The notes: a model not told the origin generated them from the sequence alone. A stretch of DNA of 64,000 bases from Cellulosimicrobium funkei (GCF_001019615.1 NZ_JNBQ01000016.1:1-64000), one strand, 5' to 3'; positions 49,475-58,448 are shown, counted from the stretch's first letter. Made by a program: numbers and translations.

Positions 49475-50146
49475 TCAGGACAGCGACCCGACCAGCCCGC
49501 TCTCGTAGGCGACGATCACGGCCTGGACCCGGTCCCGCACACCGAGCTTGGCGAGGAGGTTGCCCACGTGCGTCTTGACGGTCGTCGACGACAGCACGAG
49601 GCGCTCGGCGATCTCGGCGTTGGACAGGCCCTCGGCCACGCACCGCAGCACGTCGAGCTCGCGGGGCGTGAGCGACCGCAGGCGTGGGTCGAGGCCGTCG
49701 TCCGTCGGCTGCTCCCCGGCGGGCAGGTGCGGGGCGAAGAGGTCGAGCATGCGGCGCAGCACCCGGGGCGCGACCACGGAGCTCCCCGCCGCGACGGTGC
49801 GGATCGCCTCGACGAGGTCGTGCGGGCGGGCGTTCTTCAGCAGGAATCCGCTCGCGCCGGAGCGCAGCGCCGCGAACGCGTACTCGTCGACGTCGAACGT
49901 GGTCAGCACGAGCACGCGCGTCCGGGGGTGCTCCGCGACGACGCGCCGGGTCGCCTCGATGCCGTCCATGCCGGGCATGCGGACGTCCATGACGACGACG
50001 TCGGGCGCGAGCGCCGCGACCTGGTCGAGCGCGACCCGGCCGTCGGACGCCTCGCCGACCACCTCGAGGTCGGGCTCCGACTCGATCACGAGCCGGAACC
50101 CCATGCGCAGGAGCGCCTGGTCGTCCACGAGCAGCACGGTCGTCAC
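49475..50146 (-). CDS. NarL/LuxR-type response regulator
   Basis: A 223-residue regulator. The receiver domain has VLLVDDQALLRMGF and phospho-acceptor Asp in VVVMDVRMPGMDG, with VLTTFDVDEY and LLKNARP following. The C-terminal LuxR helix-turn-helix is LTPRELDVLRCVAEGLSNAE. The GTG start overlaps the kinase stop (GTGA). It should be phosphorylated by the kinase next to it and probably controls the ABC exporter genes of the same strand. Confidence 0.92.
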   Translation of the reverse strand: MTTVLLVDDQALLRMGFRLVIESEPDLEVVGEASDGRVALDQVAALAPDVVVMDVRMPGMDGIEATRRVVAEHPRTRVLVLTTFDVDEYAFAALRSGASGFLLKNARPHDLVEAIRTVAAGSSVVAPRVLRRMLDLFAPHLPAGEQPTDDGLDPRLRSLTPRELDVLRCVAEGLSNAEIAERLVLSSTTVKTHVGNLLAKLGVRDRVQAVIVAYESGLVGSLS

Positions 50147-51591
50147 GGGGCCCCTCCGTCGTCCTCGTCCTCCGGCAGACCCTCCCGCAGGTCCCGTCGC
50201 AGCTCCTCCGGCCGGTCCCACGGGAGCACGACGCGCACGACCCACCCGCCCTCGGGGCGGGGGCCGGCCGCGACGCTGCCGCCGAGCAGGGCCGCGCGCT
50301 CGCGCATCCCGAGGATGCCGCGGCCGGTCCCGCCACCCGCGCCGGGGCGGGTGCCGCCGGCGTCGCGGACCTCGACCTCGACGACGTCCGCGCCGCGCCG
50401 GACCTCGACCTCGGCCGTCGACGTCCCGGGCGCGTGCCGCAGGACGTTCGTCAGCGACTCCTGCACGACCCGCACGACCGCGAGCCGGAGCGAGGTGTCG
50501 TCCGGGAGCGGGACGTCGAGGCCGGTCGCCGTCACGGGCACGCCCGCGGCGCGGAAGCGCGCGACGACGGCCGCGAGGTCCGTCCCGGTCGGCTCGGGCC
50601 GCCCGTCCGGCGTCCCGGGCTCCTCGTCGTCGGGGTCGAGCGCGCCGAGGACGCGCTGCATGTCGGTCAGCGCCTCGCGCCCGGTCCGGGAGAGCTCCCG
50701 CAAGGCCTCGCGCGAGCGGTCGGGGGCGCGGTCGAGCGCGGCGCCCGCGCCGTCGGACAGGGCGACCATCACCGAGACGCTGTGCGCGACGACGTCGTGC
50801 ATCTCCCGGGCGATGCGGGCGCGCTCGCCCGCGCGAGCGAGCGCCGCGCTCTGGTCCCGGTCCCGGGCCATGGCCCGGTAGCGCTCCGCCAGGTCCTCGG
50901 CATGGAGCCGCCGGGCGCGCGCGCCGGAGCCCGTGGCCATGCCGAGGAGCAGGAGCGCGAGCAGGAGCGAGACGGACGCGGACCGGCGGCCGGGGGAGAA
51001 GGGCGGCTCGGCGAGGTCCCGCACGGGGTCGCCGTCCGGCGACACGACCGGGTCGCTCCAGAGCAGGATCTCGGCGAGGCCGATGTCCTGCCACCACCAC
51101 AGCGCCACCGTGACGACGGCGAGCACCGCCGCGCACGTCAGCCACGCCGTGCGCGGCGGGCGGGAGGCCGCGACGGCGTGCACCGCGCACGCGAGGCACA
51201 CCCCGAGCACCCCCAGCACGCCCGCGGTCGCGAGGGACGCGACGGCCAGCGCCGTGAGCGCGACCGTGACGGCGAGCGGTCGCGTGCGGCGGGCGAGGAG
51301 GAGCGTCGCCCCGAGGACCGCGCCGGCGAGCCAGGCCGTGACGACCACCTGGGCGACGGGCTCGTCGGGCCGGAAGAGGCCGAGCCCGGTGGACCCCTCG
51401 ACGGTCGCGAGCCCGAGGACCGCGGTGACGAGCCCGAGCGAGACGAGGCCGGCGACGAGCGCCGCGTCCGCGGCCCGCGGGTGCTCCTCGACCAGGCGGC
51501 CGAGCGGCCCGCGCCGCCGGAGGTCGGGCGTGGCGAGGGCGACGGCGTCGGTCGCCGTGCGCACGGCAGCGGCGGGGGACGGCGGGGGCAT
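50143..51591 (-). CDS. DesK/NarX-like sensor histidine kinase
   Basis: A 482-residue membrane kinase. About six membrane segments occupy 40-245. The HisKA_3 domain has phospho-His in REMHDVVAHSVSVMV (about residue 280), and the HATPase region has VVQESLTNVLRHAPG and GRGILGMRERA. It likely senses the envelope state or a membrane-active compound, as its partner genes encode an ABC exporter. The ATG at 51591 follows GGGAGAG. Confidence 0.9.
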   Translation of the reverse strand: MPPPSPAAAVRTATDAVALATPDLRRRGPLGRLVEEHPRAADAALVAGLVSLGLVTAVLGLATVEGSTGLGLFRPDEPVAQVVVTAWLAGAVLGATLLLARRTRPLAVTVALTALAVASLATAGVLGVLGVCLACAVHAVAASRPPRTAWLTCAAVLAVVTVALWWWQDIGLAEILLWSDPVVSPDGDPVRDLAEPPFSPGRRSASVSLLLALLLLGMATGSGARARRLHAEDLAERYRAMARDRDQSAALARAGERARIAREMHDVVAHSVSVMVALSDGAGAALDRAPDRSREALRELSRTGREALTDMQRVLGALDPDDEEPGTPDGRPEPTGTDLAAVVARFRAAGVPVTATGLDVPLPDDTSLRLAVVRVVQESLTNVLRHAPGTSTAEVEVRRGADVVEVEVRDAGGTRPGAGGGTGRGILGMRERAALLGGSVAAGPRPEGGWVVRVVLPWDRPEELRRDLREGLPEDEDDGGAP

Positions 51592-51622
51592 GGCCCCACT
51601 CTCCCATCCGTCCTCGGCCGGG

Positions 51623-52447
51623 TCAGGTGACGTCATGGTGGCGCAGGCGGATCCCCGCCGCGACGAGCAGGAGCCCGGCCCACGCGGCGAGCACGAGACC
51701 GCCCGCCCACGGACCGACGTGCGGGCCCAGCGTCGTCGCGTCGAGCGCGGCGAGCCGCTCGTCGCCCTGGAGGAGCCGCGTCCCGGCGCCCGGGAGGAGG
51801 GCGCGCGCCGTGTCCGCGACCCGGCCGGGGTTCGTGGCGAGGAGGTGGTCGAGCACCACGACCAGGACCACCCCGGCGACGAGAGCGGCGTCGGGCCGGC
51901 GCAGCAGGGCCCCCAGCCCCAGCCCGACGAGCGCCACCCCGGTCTGGTAGAGCACGAACCCCCCGAGGAGGCGCGCCGTCTCGGGGTCCGCGACGTCCAG
52001 CACGAGCCCGGTCGCCGCGCGCTGGCCGGCGGTCGCCGCGAGCGCCGCGCCCAGCGCGAGCGCGGCCGTGAGGGCCGCGGCCGCCGTCGTGACGAGCACC
52101 TGGGCCACGAGCACCGGGATCCGCCGGGGGACCGCGACGAAGGTGACACGCGCCGTACCGGTGCGGAACTCGCCCGAGCCGGTCGTCGCGCCCAGCACGA
52201 GGAACCCGAGCTGGGCGAGCACGTACCCGGCGACGGCCACGGGCGCACCGGACGTGCCGGCGTCGGGCCGGGCGAACAGGCCGAGCGCCCAGGCGCTCGC
52301 GGCCGACGCCGCGACCGTCGCCAGGGCGAGCCAACCCGTCGCGCGCAGGCTCGTGAGCTTGTCGAGCTCGGCCGCGAGGACCCGGCGGAGGGTCACCTGC
52401 GAGCGGTCCGCGGGCCGGACGGCGGGGGTCTGCGTCGTCACGGCCAC
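51623..52447 (-). CDS. ABC-2-type exporter permease
   Basis: A 274-residue membrane protein with six segments, homologous to its upstream neighbour: both contain SEWTKLTSLR/AELDKLTSLR and TFVAVPRR segments. It starts at GTG 52447, one base after the preceding stop; GTG 52441 is an alternative. It probably forms a heterodimer with that neighbour, powered by the ATPase at 53315. Confidence 0.85.
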   Translation of the reverse strand: MAVTTQTPAVRPADRSQVTLRRVLAAELDKLTSLRATGWLALATVAASAASAWALGLFARPDAGTSGAPVAVAGYVLAQLGFLVLGATTGSGEFRTGTARVTFVAVPRRIPVLVAQVLVTTAAAALTAALALGAALAATAGQRAATGLVLDVADPETARLLGGFVLYQTGVALVGLGLGALLRRPDAALVAGVVLVVVLDHLLATNPGRVADTARALLPGAGTRLLQGDERLAALDATTLGPHVGPWAGGLVLAAWAGLLLVAAGIRLRHHDVT

Positions 52448-52448
52448 G

Positions 52449-53318
52449 TCACACCACGTCCCGCGTGCGGAGGCGGACGCCGGCCAGAGCCAGGGGGACG
52501 GCGACCCACGTCGCCAGGACGAGCCCACCGCCCAGCGCGCCGAGGTCGGGCGCCCCCTCGACGGCGCCCTCGGTCGTCAGCAGGGACCCCGCGCCGGCGG
52601 GGAGGAACGTCACGGCGGTGCTGACGGCCGCCTGGGCCGGCGGCACGACCGCGGACGTGGCGAGCGGGTCGCCCGCCAGGTCGGCCGCGAGCACGAGCGC
52701 GACGGGCAGGACGAGGACGACGAGGACCGCGACCGTCAGGGCGGGCACCGGCCGCCGGAGGAGCGCGCCGAGCGCGAGGCCGAGCAGGGCCATCGCGACG
52801 AGCAGGAGCACCATCCCACCGAGCACCTGAGGCGTGCCGTCGCTCGCGAGGTCGAGGGCGATCCCGCGGGCCCGCGCCGAGGGGACGAGGGCGAGGACGG
52901 CGGCGCCGACCGCGAGCACGGCCGTGAGCAGCGCGAACGCGGCGGTGACGACCGTCTGCGCGGCGAGCACCGGCCAGCGCCGCGGGACGGCGACGAACGT
53001 CGTGCGGAACGCGCCGGTGCTGTGCTCGCCCGTGCCGACGAGGACGCCCAGGACGAGCGGGGGCACCTGGGCGAGCAGCACGCCCGACGTGAGGGAGCCC
53101 AGCGGGTCGAACCCCGGGTCCACGGAGGACGCCTGGGCCGAGAGGTGGGTCAGCGCGGCCGAGACCGCGACCGTGAGCGCGGCGGCCCACCAGGAGGACC
53201 GGAGGCTCGTGAGCTTGGTCCACTCGGAGCCGACGACGCGCGCGAGCGTCGGGCCCCGGGGCGTCGACCGCGCAGGGGCCGGGGGAGTGCGCACCGGGGC
53301 GGGGGTCGCGGCGGTCAT
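52449..53318 (-). CDS. ABC-2-type exporter permease
   Basis: A 289-residue protein. A Pro/Ala-rich N-terminus is followed by VVGSEWTKLTSLRSSWWAAA and six membrane segments. It overlaps the ATPase stop (ATGA). The likeness to the downstream permease (TFVAVPRRWPVLAAQ and TFVAVPRRIPVLVAQ) indicates an old gene duplication. Confidence 0.88.
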   Translation of the reverse strand: MTAATPAPVRTPPAPARSTPRGPTLARVVGSEWTKLTSLRSSWWAAALTVAVSAALTHLSAQASSVDPGFDPLGSLTSGVLLAQVPPLVLGVLVGTGEHSTGAFRTTFVAVPRRWPVLAAQTVVTAAFALLTAVLAVGAAVLALVPSARARGIALDLASDGTPQVLGGMVLLLVAMALLGLALGALLRRPVPALTVAVLVVLVLPVALVLAADLAGDPLATSAVVPPAQAAVSTAVTFLPAGAGSLLTTEGAVEGAPDLGALGGGLVLATWVAVPLALAGVRLRTRDVV

Positions 53319-54094
53319 CGGGCACCTCCTGCCGTCGCGCGGTCGGTCTCTTCGTCGGCGCGGTCCGACCCGACGGAGGCGCGGCCTCGGTACTGGACCG
53401 CTCCGGCGGTGAGCCGCAGGTACGCGTCCTCGAGCGAGCCCGCGTCCGCGGCGAGCTCCTGGACCGGTGCGTCGGCGAGGAGACGGCCTCGGCCGATGAC
53501 GACGACCCGGTCCGCGCAGAGCGCGAGCTCGTGCATGAGGTGCGAGGAGAGGAGCACGGTCCGTCCCTCGGCCGCGAGCCCCCGGACGAGCCCCCGCACC
53601 CACAGGACGCCGTCGGGGTCGAGGCCGTTCACGGGCTCGTCGAGGATGAGCGTCGCGGGGTCGCCGAGCAGCGCCCCGGCGATGCCGAGGCGCTGCCCCA
53701 TCCCCAGCGAGAAGGTGCCGGCACGCCGTCCGGCGACGCTCTCGAGACCGGTCATCCCGATGACCTCGTCGACGCGGCCCCGGCCGATCCCGTGGGTCCG
53801 CGCGAGGGCGCGCAGGTGCCGGAACGCCGTGCGTCCCGGGTGCACGGAGCGCGCGTCGAGCATGACCCCCACGGTGCGCAGAGGCGCAGGGAGGTCGGCG
53901 TACCGCCGTCCGTCGACCGTCGCGGTGCCGGACGTGGGGCGCTCGAGCCCGACCACGACACGCATCGTCGTCGACTTCCCGGCGCCGTTCGGGCCGAGAA
54001 AGCCCGTCACGGTGCCCGGCCGCGCCGTGAACGTCAGCCCGTCCACGGCCGTCACCGACCCGTAGCGCTTGGTGAGCGCCTGCACCTGGATCAT
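53315..54094 (-). CDS. ABC exporter ATPase
   Basis: A 259-residue ATPase of the CcmA/BcrA type. Walker A is GPNGAGKST, signature FSLGMGQRLG, Walker B ATLILDEPVNGLD, switch His SSHLMHE. It is the first gene of a five-gene row (ATPase, two permeases, kinase, response regulator) on one strand, like bacitracin-type resistance modules. The exported compound is not known. Confidence 0.92.
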   Translation of the reverse strand: MIQVQALTKRYGSVTAVDGLTFTARPGTVTGFLGPNGAGKSTTMRVVVGLERPTSGTATVDGRRYADLPAPLRTVGVMLDARSVHPGRTAFRHLRALARTHGIGRGRVDEVIGMTGLESVAGRRAGTFSLGMGQRLGIAGALLGDPATLILDEPVNGLDPDGVLWVRGLVRGLAAEGRTVLLSSHLMHELALCADRVVVIGRGRLLADAPVQELAADAGSLEDAYLRLTAGAVQYRGRASVGSDRADEETDRATAGGAR

Positions 54095-54206
54095 GCGTCC
54101 TCCCGTCGTCGCGAGGCGCCCGGTCCTCGGGCGCCACCGTCGTCGACGCTACGGACGGGTCAGGGCGCGCGGCTCCCGCCGACGGCCGAGATCGGCGGGC
54201 GCGCAT

Positions 54207-54226
54207 CCTCCTCCTCGAGGAGGAGG
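54207..54226. terminator. 20-bp perfect palindrome, probable terminator
   Basis: Two exact 10-base arms meet at TCGA. It lies between the stop of the 54272 gene and the start of the ABC exporter row on the same strand, 46 bases after that stop. Confidence 0.55.
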
Positions 54227-54271
54227 CGGTCGTGCCGGGGGCGGAGCCAGGCACGGTCCGGGCCCCGGGAG

Positions 54272-54784
54272 TCACGCCGCGTCGGGCCAGGACGTGGCCG
54301 CTGCGCGCTCCGCCACCAGGACACCGGCCCGCCACCCCGGGGCGCGACCTCCCGCGGGCGGCTCCTGGTCGGCGGGGAGTCCGGCCCGTACCAGCAGCCA
54401 GGCGACGAGCGAGTTAGAGTTCCACATGTCGTGGGCGCCCGGCAGCCTGCGACCCCAGGTGAACGTCGGGAATGCGGGGACCGCGTGCAGGAGCCGCGCG
54501 GCCGCGGCGGCGTCGCGGGTCACGACGACGGCCGGTCCGGTGGCGACCACCCCGCGCACGCCCGAGGCGTGACCCCACGCGGGAGTCATCTCGACGGTGC
54601 AGGGAACGCCGTCCAGGTGCACCTCGAGCGCGGCGTGGAACAGCGGACCCGGGCGGCGGCGCTCGACGAGGGCGCACGCGCGCTCCCACCACGCGCTCGT
54701 GCGCCGCACCACGTGACCGCCGGCACCGACCGGCAGCCAGAGCAGCTCGACCCGGTCGTCGGTGCCACGGGCGCTCGTCGTCAC
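54272..54784 (-). CDS. Conserved hypothetical protein
   Basis: A 170-residue soluble protein that I do not recognise. It has VELLWLPVGAGGHVVRRTSA, FHAALEVHLDGVPCTVEMTP and the conserved-looking LPGAHDMWNSNSLVAWLLVR. The HDMWNSNS segment and the paired charged residues could be catalytic, and the fold may be NlpC/P60- or LRAT-like, but that is a guess. A TATAGC element 8 bases before the GTG start suggests a leaderless message. Confidence 0.65.
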   Translation of the reverse strand: MTTSARGTDDRVELLWLPVGAGGHVVRRTSAWWERACALVERRRPGPLFHAALEVHLDGVPCTVEMTPAWGHASGVRGVVATGPAVVVTRDAAAAARLLHAVPAFPTFTWGRRLPGAHDMWNSNSLVAWLLVRAGLPADQEPPAGGRAPGWRAGVLVAERAAATSWPDAA

Positions 54785-54792
54785 CCGACGAC

Positions 54793-54800
54793 GCTATAGG
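54793..54800. promoter_or_regulatory. Shared divergent -10 element
   Basis: CTATAG is symmetric, so TATAGG (plus, 54795-54800) and TATAGC (minus, 54798-54793) can serve opposite promoters: one for the structured region 54807-54892, one for the gene at 54272. No -35 match was found on either strand. Confidence 0.45.
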
Positions 54801-54806
54801 CTGGGC

Positions 54807-54892
54807 GCATGCTTCCGGCGTGAGAACGCCGGCGGGATCCGATGAGACAGCGGATCGAGAAGCCCCGTCGCTCCACACGGCGGGGCTTCTCG
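54807..54892 (+). ncRNA. Candidate structured RNA or leader, three consecutive hairpins
   Basis: About 7 bases after the plus-strand TATAGG, three stems follow with almost no spacing. The first is CCGGCGT-GAGA-ACGCCGG, a 7-bp stem closed by a GNRA tetraloop. The second is a GATCCG/CGGATC stem with a 9-base loop. The third (54856-54867 with 54881-54892) is a 12-bp perfect stem that extends inward through a G-T pair. The first two loops both display TGAGA. The last stem could be a terminator without a T-run. It precedes the hemerythrin gene by 110 bases, so a leader, attenuator or separate small RNA is possible. It matches no riboswitch I know. Confidence 0.45.
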
Positions 54893-55001
54893 CTGCCCGG
54901 GTGAACGTGCCGGGCGAGCATCGTGGCCCGTTCCTGGGCGGGAGTAGCGTTCGCAGTACGCCACGACGACACCGAGGTCGACCGATCGGGCGGAGGACGA
55001 G

Positions 55002-55736
55002 ATGACCAGCAGGCTCCCTCCCCCCGGGCCGCTGCCCCCAGGGCAGAACCCCGGGTGCGACACGTCCGGCATGCTCCTCGTCCACCGGATCTTCCGCTGG
55101 CTGTACCGGGAGCTCCCCGAGCTCGTGCGTGAGGTCCGACCCGGGGACACGGCGCGCTCCGCGGTCGTGGGCCGCTACGCCCACCTGGACTTCTTCGCGC
55201 TGCACATGCACCACGAGACCGAGGACCTGGTGCTGTGGGACCGGTTGGAGGTGCGCGCTCCCGCCTGCGCCCTCCATGTCGGGCGGATGCGCGCGCAGCA
55301 CGCCGAGGTCGCGGTGCACCTCGCCCGGATCGAGCCTCAGCTGGAGCCCTGGGTGGCCACCGCCGACCCGCGGCTCCGCGACGCCCTCGCCGCCGACGTC
55401 GAGGGGCTGCGGGACGTCCTCTCGGCGCACCTCGGGCAGGAGGAGGGCGACATCCTTCCCGTGGCGGCGGACGTGATGTCGCAGCAGGAGTGGGACTTCA
55501 TGGAGGAGCACACACGGGCCACGCTGCTGGCGCACCGCAAGGAGCTCGGCAAGGACGTCATGGCGCTCCAGCTCGGCCTGCTGGTCGCGAGCGTCCCCGA
55601 GGCCGACCGCGAGGACTGGTTCCGCGCGAACGTGCCGGCTCCGGTCCGGGTGCTGTACCTGCTCCTGCTCAAGCGGCGGTACGACGCGGCGATGCGCGAG
55701 CTCTACCCGGACCGCCCCGTGCCGGCGATGGTCTGA
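55002..55736 (+). CDS. Hemerythrin-domain protein
   Basis: A 244-residue protein. Possible di-iron ligands are HRIFRWLYREL, YAHLDFFALHMHHETEDLVL (H-x3-E/H-x-H-x2-E), MRAQHAEVAVHLA and LSAHLGQEEGDIL, as in HHE helical bundles. It would bind O2, NO or iron in the cytoplasm. GGAGGACGAG precedes the ATG. A TAGCGT -10-like element (54945-54950) sits upstream in addition to the structured region. Confidence 0.85.
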   Translation: MTSRLPPPGPLPPGQNPGCDTSGMLLVHRIFRWLYRELPELVREVRPGDTARSAVVGRYAHLDFFALHMHHETEDLVLWDRLEVRAPACALHVGRMRAQHAEVAVHLARIEPQLEPWVATADPRLRDALAADVEGLRDVLSAHLGQEEGDILPVAADVMSQQEWDFMEEHTRATLLAHRKELGKDVMALQLGLLVASVPEADREDWFRANVPAPVRVLYLLLLKRRYDAAMRELYPDRPVPAMV

Positions 55737-55760
55737 CGCCCGGACGGAAAGGACCGAGCC

Positions 55761-56219
55761 GTGTGGCGACGCGTGACGCTCGACGTCCACCTCGACCACC
55801 CGCCGTCGCGCGTCTTCCCGTACCTCGCCGACCCCGGTCGGTGGCCCGAGTTCGCACCCGCGGTCGACTCCCGTCGCCCGTTGGACGGCGTCCCGCCCCG
55901 GGTGGGCGACCGGTGGGCCGCGGTGGACCGCATCGGGCCGTTCCGGGTGCGGTTCACCGACGTGCTCGAGGTCGTCGAGCCGGACCGGCGGGTCGTCTGG
56001 CACTCCACGGCACCCTGGAACTCCCGCGTCGAGTACGTCACGTCGCCCGACGGCGCCGGCACGCGCGTCCTGGCCGACTACCACGGCGACGTCGCCGACT
56101 GGCTCCGCGTCCTCGCGCTGCTCCCGACGCCCGTCCTGGCAGGGATCCTCCGACGCGACTTCACCGGGCTCCGCCGTGTGCTCGAGGCGGAGGACCGCGT
56201 GCGTGCACGTCGTCCGTGA
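55761..56219 (+). CDS. SRPBCC family protein
   Basis: A 152-residue protein of the polyketide-cyclase/START fold: VTLDVHLDHPPSRVFPYLAD, WPEFAPAVDS, VGDRWAAVDRIGPF and the C-terminal helix LAGILRRDFTGLRRVLEAED. GTG start with AAAGGA 8 bases before. It follows the hemerythrin gene by 24 bases, so it is probably co-transcribed. The ligand is unknown. Confidence 0.8.
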   Translation: MWRRVTLDVHLDHPPSRVFPYLADPGRWPEFAPAVDSRRPLDGVPPRVGDRWAAVDRIGPFRVRFTDVLEVVEPDRRVVWHSTAPWNSRVEYVTSPDGAGTRVLADYHGDVADWLRVLALLPTPVLAGILRRDFTGLRRVLEAEDRVRARRP

Positions 56220-56242
56220 CGAGTTTCTCCCGCCCTCGTGCG

Positions 56243-57031
56243 CTACCTGCCGAGCGAGACGGTCTCCTGCGACAGGCGGTCCCGGAAGGCGGAGTGCCGC
56301 AGGCGCTCGGACTCGGTCCGGGAACCGACCACGACGAACACGAGGAGCACGACGGAGCCGCCGCCACCGACCAGGAGGGCGCCGAGGAGGTCCAGCATCG
56401 GGACACCGTCGTCGGGCGTGCCCGGCTGGCCTGTCACCGAGACACCCCACATCCCGGTGTAGTGCATCCCGGCGACGGCGACCCCCATGACGAGAGCCGA
56501 GACGGTCATCGAGAGCCCGCCTCTCGCGTGGACGCACAGCCACAGTGCCGCCGTCGCGGCCGCGACCGCGATGAGCACCGCCAGGGCGACGGAGAGCGCG
56601 CTGTAGTGCATGGTGCCGTGCATCCGCATCGCGGCCATGCCCATGTAGTGCATCCCGGCCACGCCGAGCCCGGCCACGGCGCCACCCGTTACCAGCAGAA
56701 CGGGCCGGTAGCCGAACATCATCACGAGGTGGAGCCCGATCGAGACGACCACGACGGCGACGAGGGCGGAGGCGACGGTCAGCGGGACGTCGTAGTGGAT
56801 CGGCATGCCCGTGACCGTGAACCCGAGCATCGCCACGAAGTGCATCACCCAGATGCCGGTCCCGCCGATGGCCGCGGCTCCGAGCCACAGCCACGCCGAC
56901 CGCACGTGCCACGGCGCGTCGACCCGGGACCGGGACACCGCGGACAGGCCGCAGGCCGACCCGGAGACCGCCGCCGCGTAGGAGATGAGCGGCGTCACCG
57001 CTCCGTAGGTGAAGTGATGGACGTCGAGCAT
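56243..57031 (-). CDS. MHYT-domain membrane sensor
   Basis: A 262-residue protein with seven membrane segments. The MHYT repeats are visible: HHFTYG, WVMHFVAML, AGMHYMGMAAM and AGMHYTGMWG. MHYT domains are proposed to bind copper and sense O2, CO or NO. There is no output domain here, so it must signal through another protein. The ATG at 57031 places HHFTYG at the usual N-terminal spot; upstream ATG/GTG codons at 57052 and 57064 are less likely. Confidence 0.85.
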   Translation of the reverse strand: MLDVHHFTYGAVTPLISYAAAVSGSACGLSAVSRSRVDAPWHVRSAWLWLGAAAIGGTGIWVMHFVAMLGFTVTGMPIHYDVPLTVASALVAVVVVSIGLHLVMMFGYRPVLLVTGGAVAGLGVAGMHYMGMAAMRMHGTMHYSALSVALAVLIAVAAATAALWLCVHARGGLSMTVSALVMGVAVAGMHYTGMWGVSVTGQPGTPDDGVPMLDLLGALLVGGGGSVVLLVFVVVGSRTESERLRHSAFRDRLSQETVSLGR

Positions 57032-57248
57032 TGCATAACGCCTCAAAAGCATCAGAAGGGACACGGCACCCTAAAGCGATATCCGTGATGCCGCACGCCG
57101 CACGGGGCTTCGAGCAGCCAGGTCGGCGAGTCCCTGTGAGAGGACGGAAAGTGCTGAGATCTGCCGTCGACCGGCCCTGACGGGGGCTGTCCCACTCGAC
57201 CCAGGGAACCAGAGGACTCTTCCTCGTTCGGTGGTGCTCGCGGATGCC

Positions 57249-57254
57249 TAGCGT
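57249..57254 (+). promoter_or_regulatory. -10 element of a likely leaderless message
   Basis: TAGCGT ends 7 bases before the ATG at 57262, matching the layout at 22000 and 43940. A weak -35 (TTCGGT, 57227-57232) lies 16 bases upstream. Confidence 0.45.
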
Positions 57255-57261
57255 GGAGGCC

Positions 57262-58377
57262 ATGGCGCATCTCGCGCGGCGGTGCTCGGTTGCTCGACGT
57301 CACGTGCCTCGGCATCTCGATCGTGCGCGGCACGTGTGGCTTCGCCGTGGAGCTCGTCTGTTGGTGATCTTCCTCGTCGTGCGGTTCCTCCTGGTCCCGT
57401 CGGTGCCCGCTGCAGAACGGGCCCTGGAGGTGCTCTCCCACGTCGAGCCGACCCTCTTGGCGCTGGGTGTGCTCCTCGAGGCACTGAGTCTGGCCACCTA
57501 TTCGGTGCTGACCTCGGTCGTTCTGCCCCGCGAGGGCAGACCCGCCTTCAGCTGGCTGTTCCGGACGGACCTGTCAGCCTTGAGCGTCGCGCACGTGACT
57601 CCGGCGGGGGCGGCGACGAGCAACGTCGTCCGTGTCGGTCTGCTGCACCGAGGGGGCGTGCGCGTGGAGGAGGCCGTCGCAGCCGTAGCCGTCCAGGGGT
57701 TCGGCTCGGCAGCCACTCTGCAGCTCATTCTCGGCGTGGCTGCTCTGACCGGCGTGCTGCTCGGCGTCGCGCCGGGTCTCTACGCGGGGGTTGCAGTGGC
57801 AGTCATCTGTGTCCTGATGGCCGAGCTCGCCGTCGTGCGGGCTGTGGAGCATCACCCGGACGGGCTTCCCGCTGCTGCAGAGCGCATCACCCGGTGGTCG
57901 TCCTCCCGGTGGCGTGCACGACTGCAGGGATGGGTGCGACCGACCATGGTCAGGGTGGTCGACCTGTTGTCCGAGCGGCGCCTGCTGGGCAGGTTCGCGG
58001 TCTGGGGATCGCTCAACTGGTGTCTGGACGCGGCTGCCTTGTGGGTCTTCCTGGCAGCTTTCGGCGTACGGCCGAATCCTGTCGCGCTCTGTGTCGCCTA
58101 CGGTGTCGCCAACGTCATGGCCGGTGTTCCCATCGCCCCCGGCGGCCTCGGTGTGGTCGAAGCCGGTGTCATCTCCGTCCTGACCGGTCTCGGCGAGCCG
58201 TCGGGCCCGGTCGTTCTCGGCGTCGTGGCCTGGCGGCTGCTGCAGTTCTGGCTGCCGATCCCTGTCGGCGCTGCCTGCTATGCCAGCTTGGTCGTCTCAT
58301 CTCGCGCTGGTCGACGTCCACGTATCGGCGGGGCCGAGGCGCCGCCCGTGACCCTCGGAGCTCACCGCCAGGGTTGA
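57262..58377 (+). CDS. Lysylphosphatidylglycerol synthase-type flippase-like membrane protein
   Basis: About 371 residues. It has eight or so membrane segments and the family landmarks VTPAGAATSNVVRVGLLHRG, WGSLNWCLDAAALW, and AGVPIAPGGLGVVEAGVISV, the signature of the UPF0104/LPG_synthase_TM family. Relatives move or modify lipid-linked substrates (AglD, MprF membrane half). No synthetase domain is attached. The ATG at 57262 is chosen from the leaderless promoter; ATG 57244 is an alternative. Base composition falls here to about 65-72% G+C. Confidence 0.85.
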   Translation: MAHLARRCSVARRHVPRHLDRARHVWLRRGARLLVIFLVVRFLLVPSVPAAERALEVLSHVEPTLLALGVLLEALSLATYSVLTSVVLPREGRPAFSWLFRTDLSALSVAHVTPAGAATSNVVRVGLLHRGGVRVEEAVAAVAVQGFGSAATLQLILGVAALTGVLLGVAPGLYAGVAVAVICVLMAELAVVRAVEHHPDGLPAAAERITRWSSSRWRARLQGWVRPTMVRVVDLLSERRLLGRFAVWGSLNWCLDAAALWVFLAAFGVRPNPVALCVAYGVANVMAGVPIAPGGLGVVEAGVISVLTGLGEPSGPVVLGVVAWRLLQFWLPIPVGAACYASLVVSSRAGRRPRIGGAEAPPVTLGAHRQG

Positions 58378-58448
58378 CATGCAGATCACCCACCGTGCGC
58401 ATCGGCTCGGAGTGGAACTGTGTCACGGGTGCCGAGTCGCGCGGTCGC

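Noticed and set aside
44020-49578. 1852-residue plus-strand open frame spanning the LuxR regulator and P-type ATPase
   Set aside because: Out of frame with the LuxR regulator and antisense to the ATPase; no domain or ribosome site.
54834-54862. Possible hammerhead ribozyme core (CCGATGAGA)
   Set aside because: The conserved CUGAUGA is CCGATGA here, and the GAAA and cleavage-site parts do not fall in the required places.
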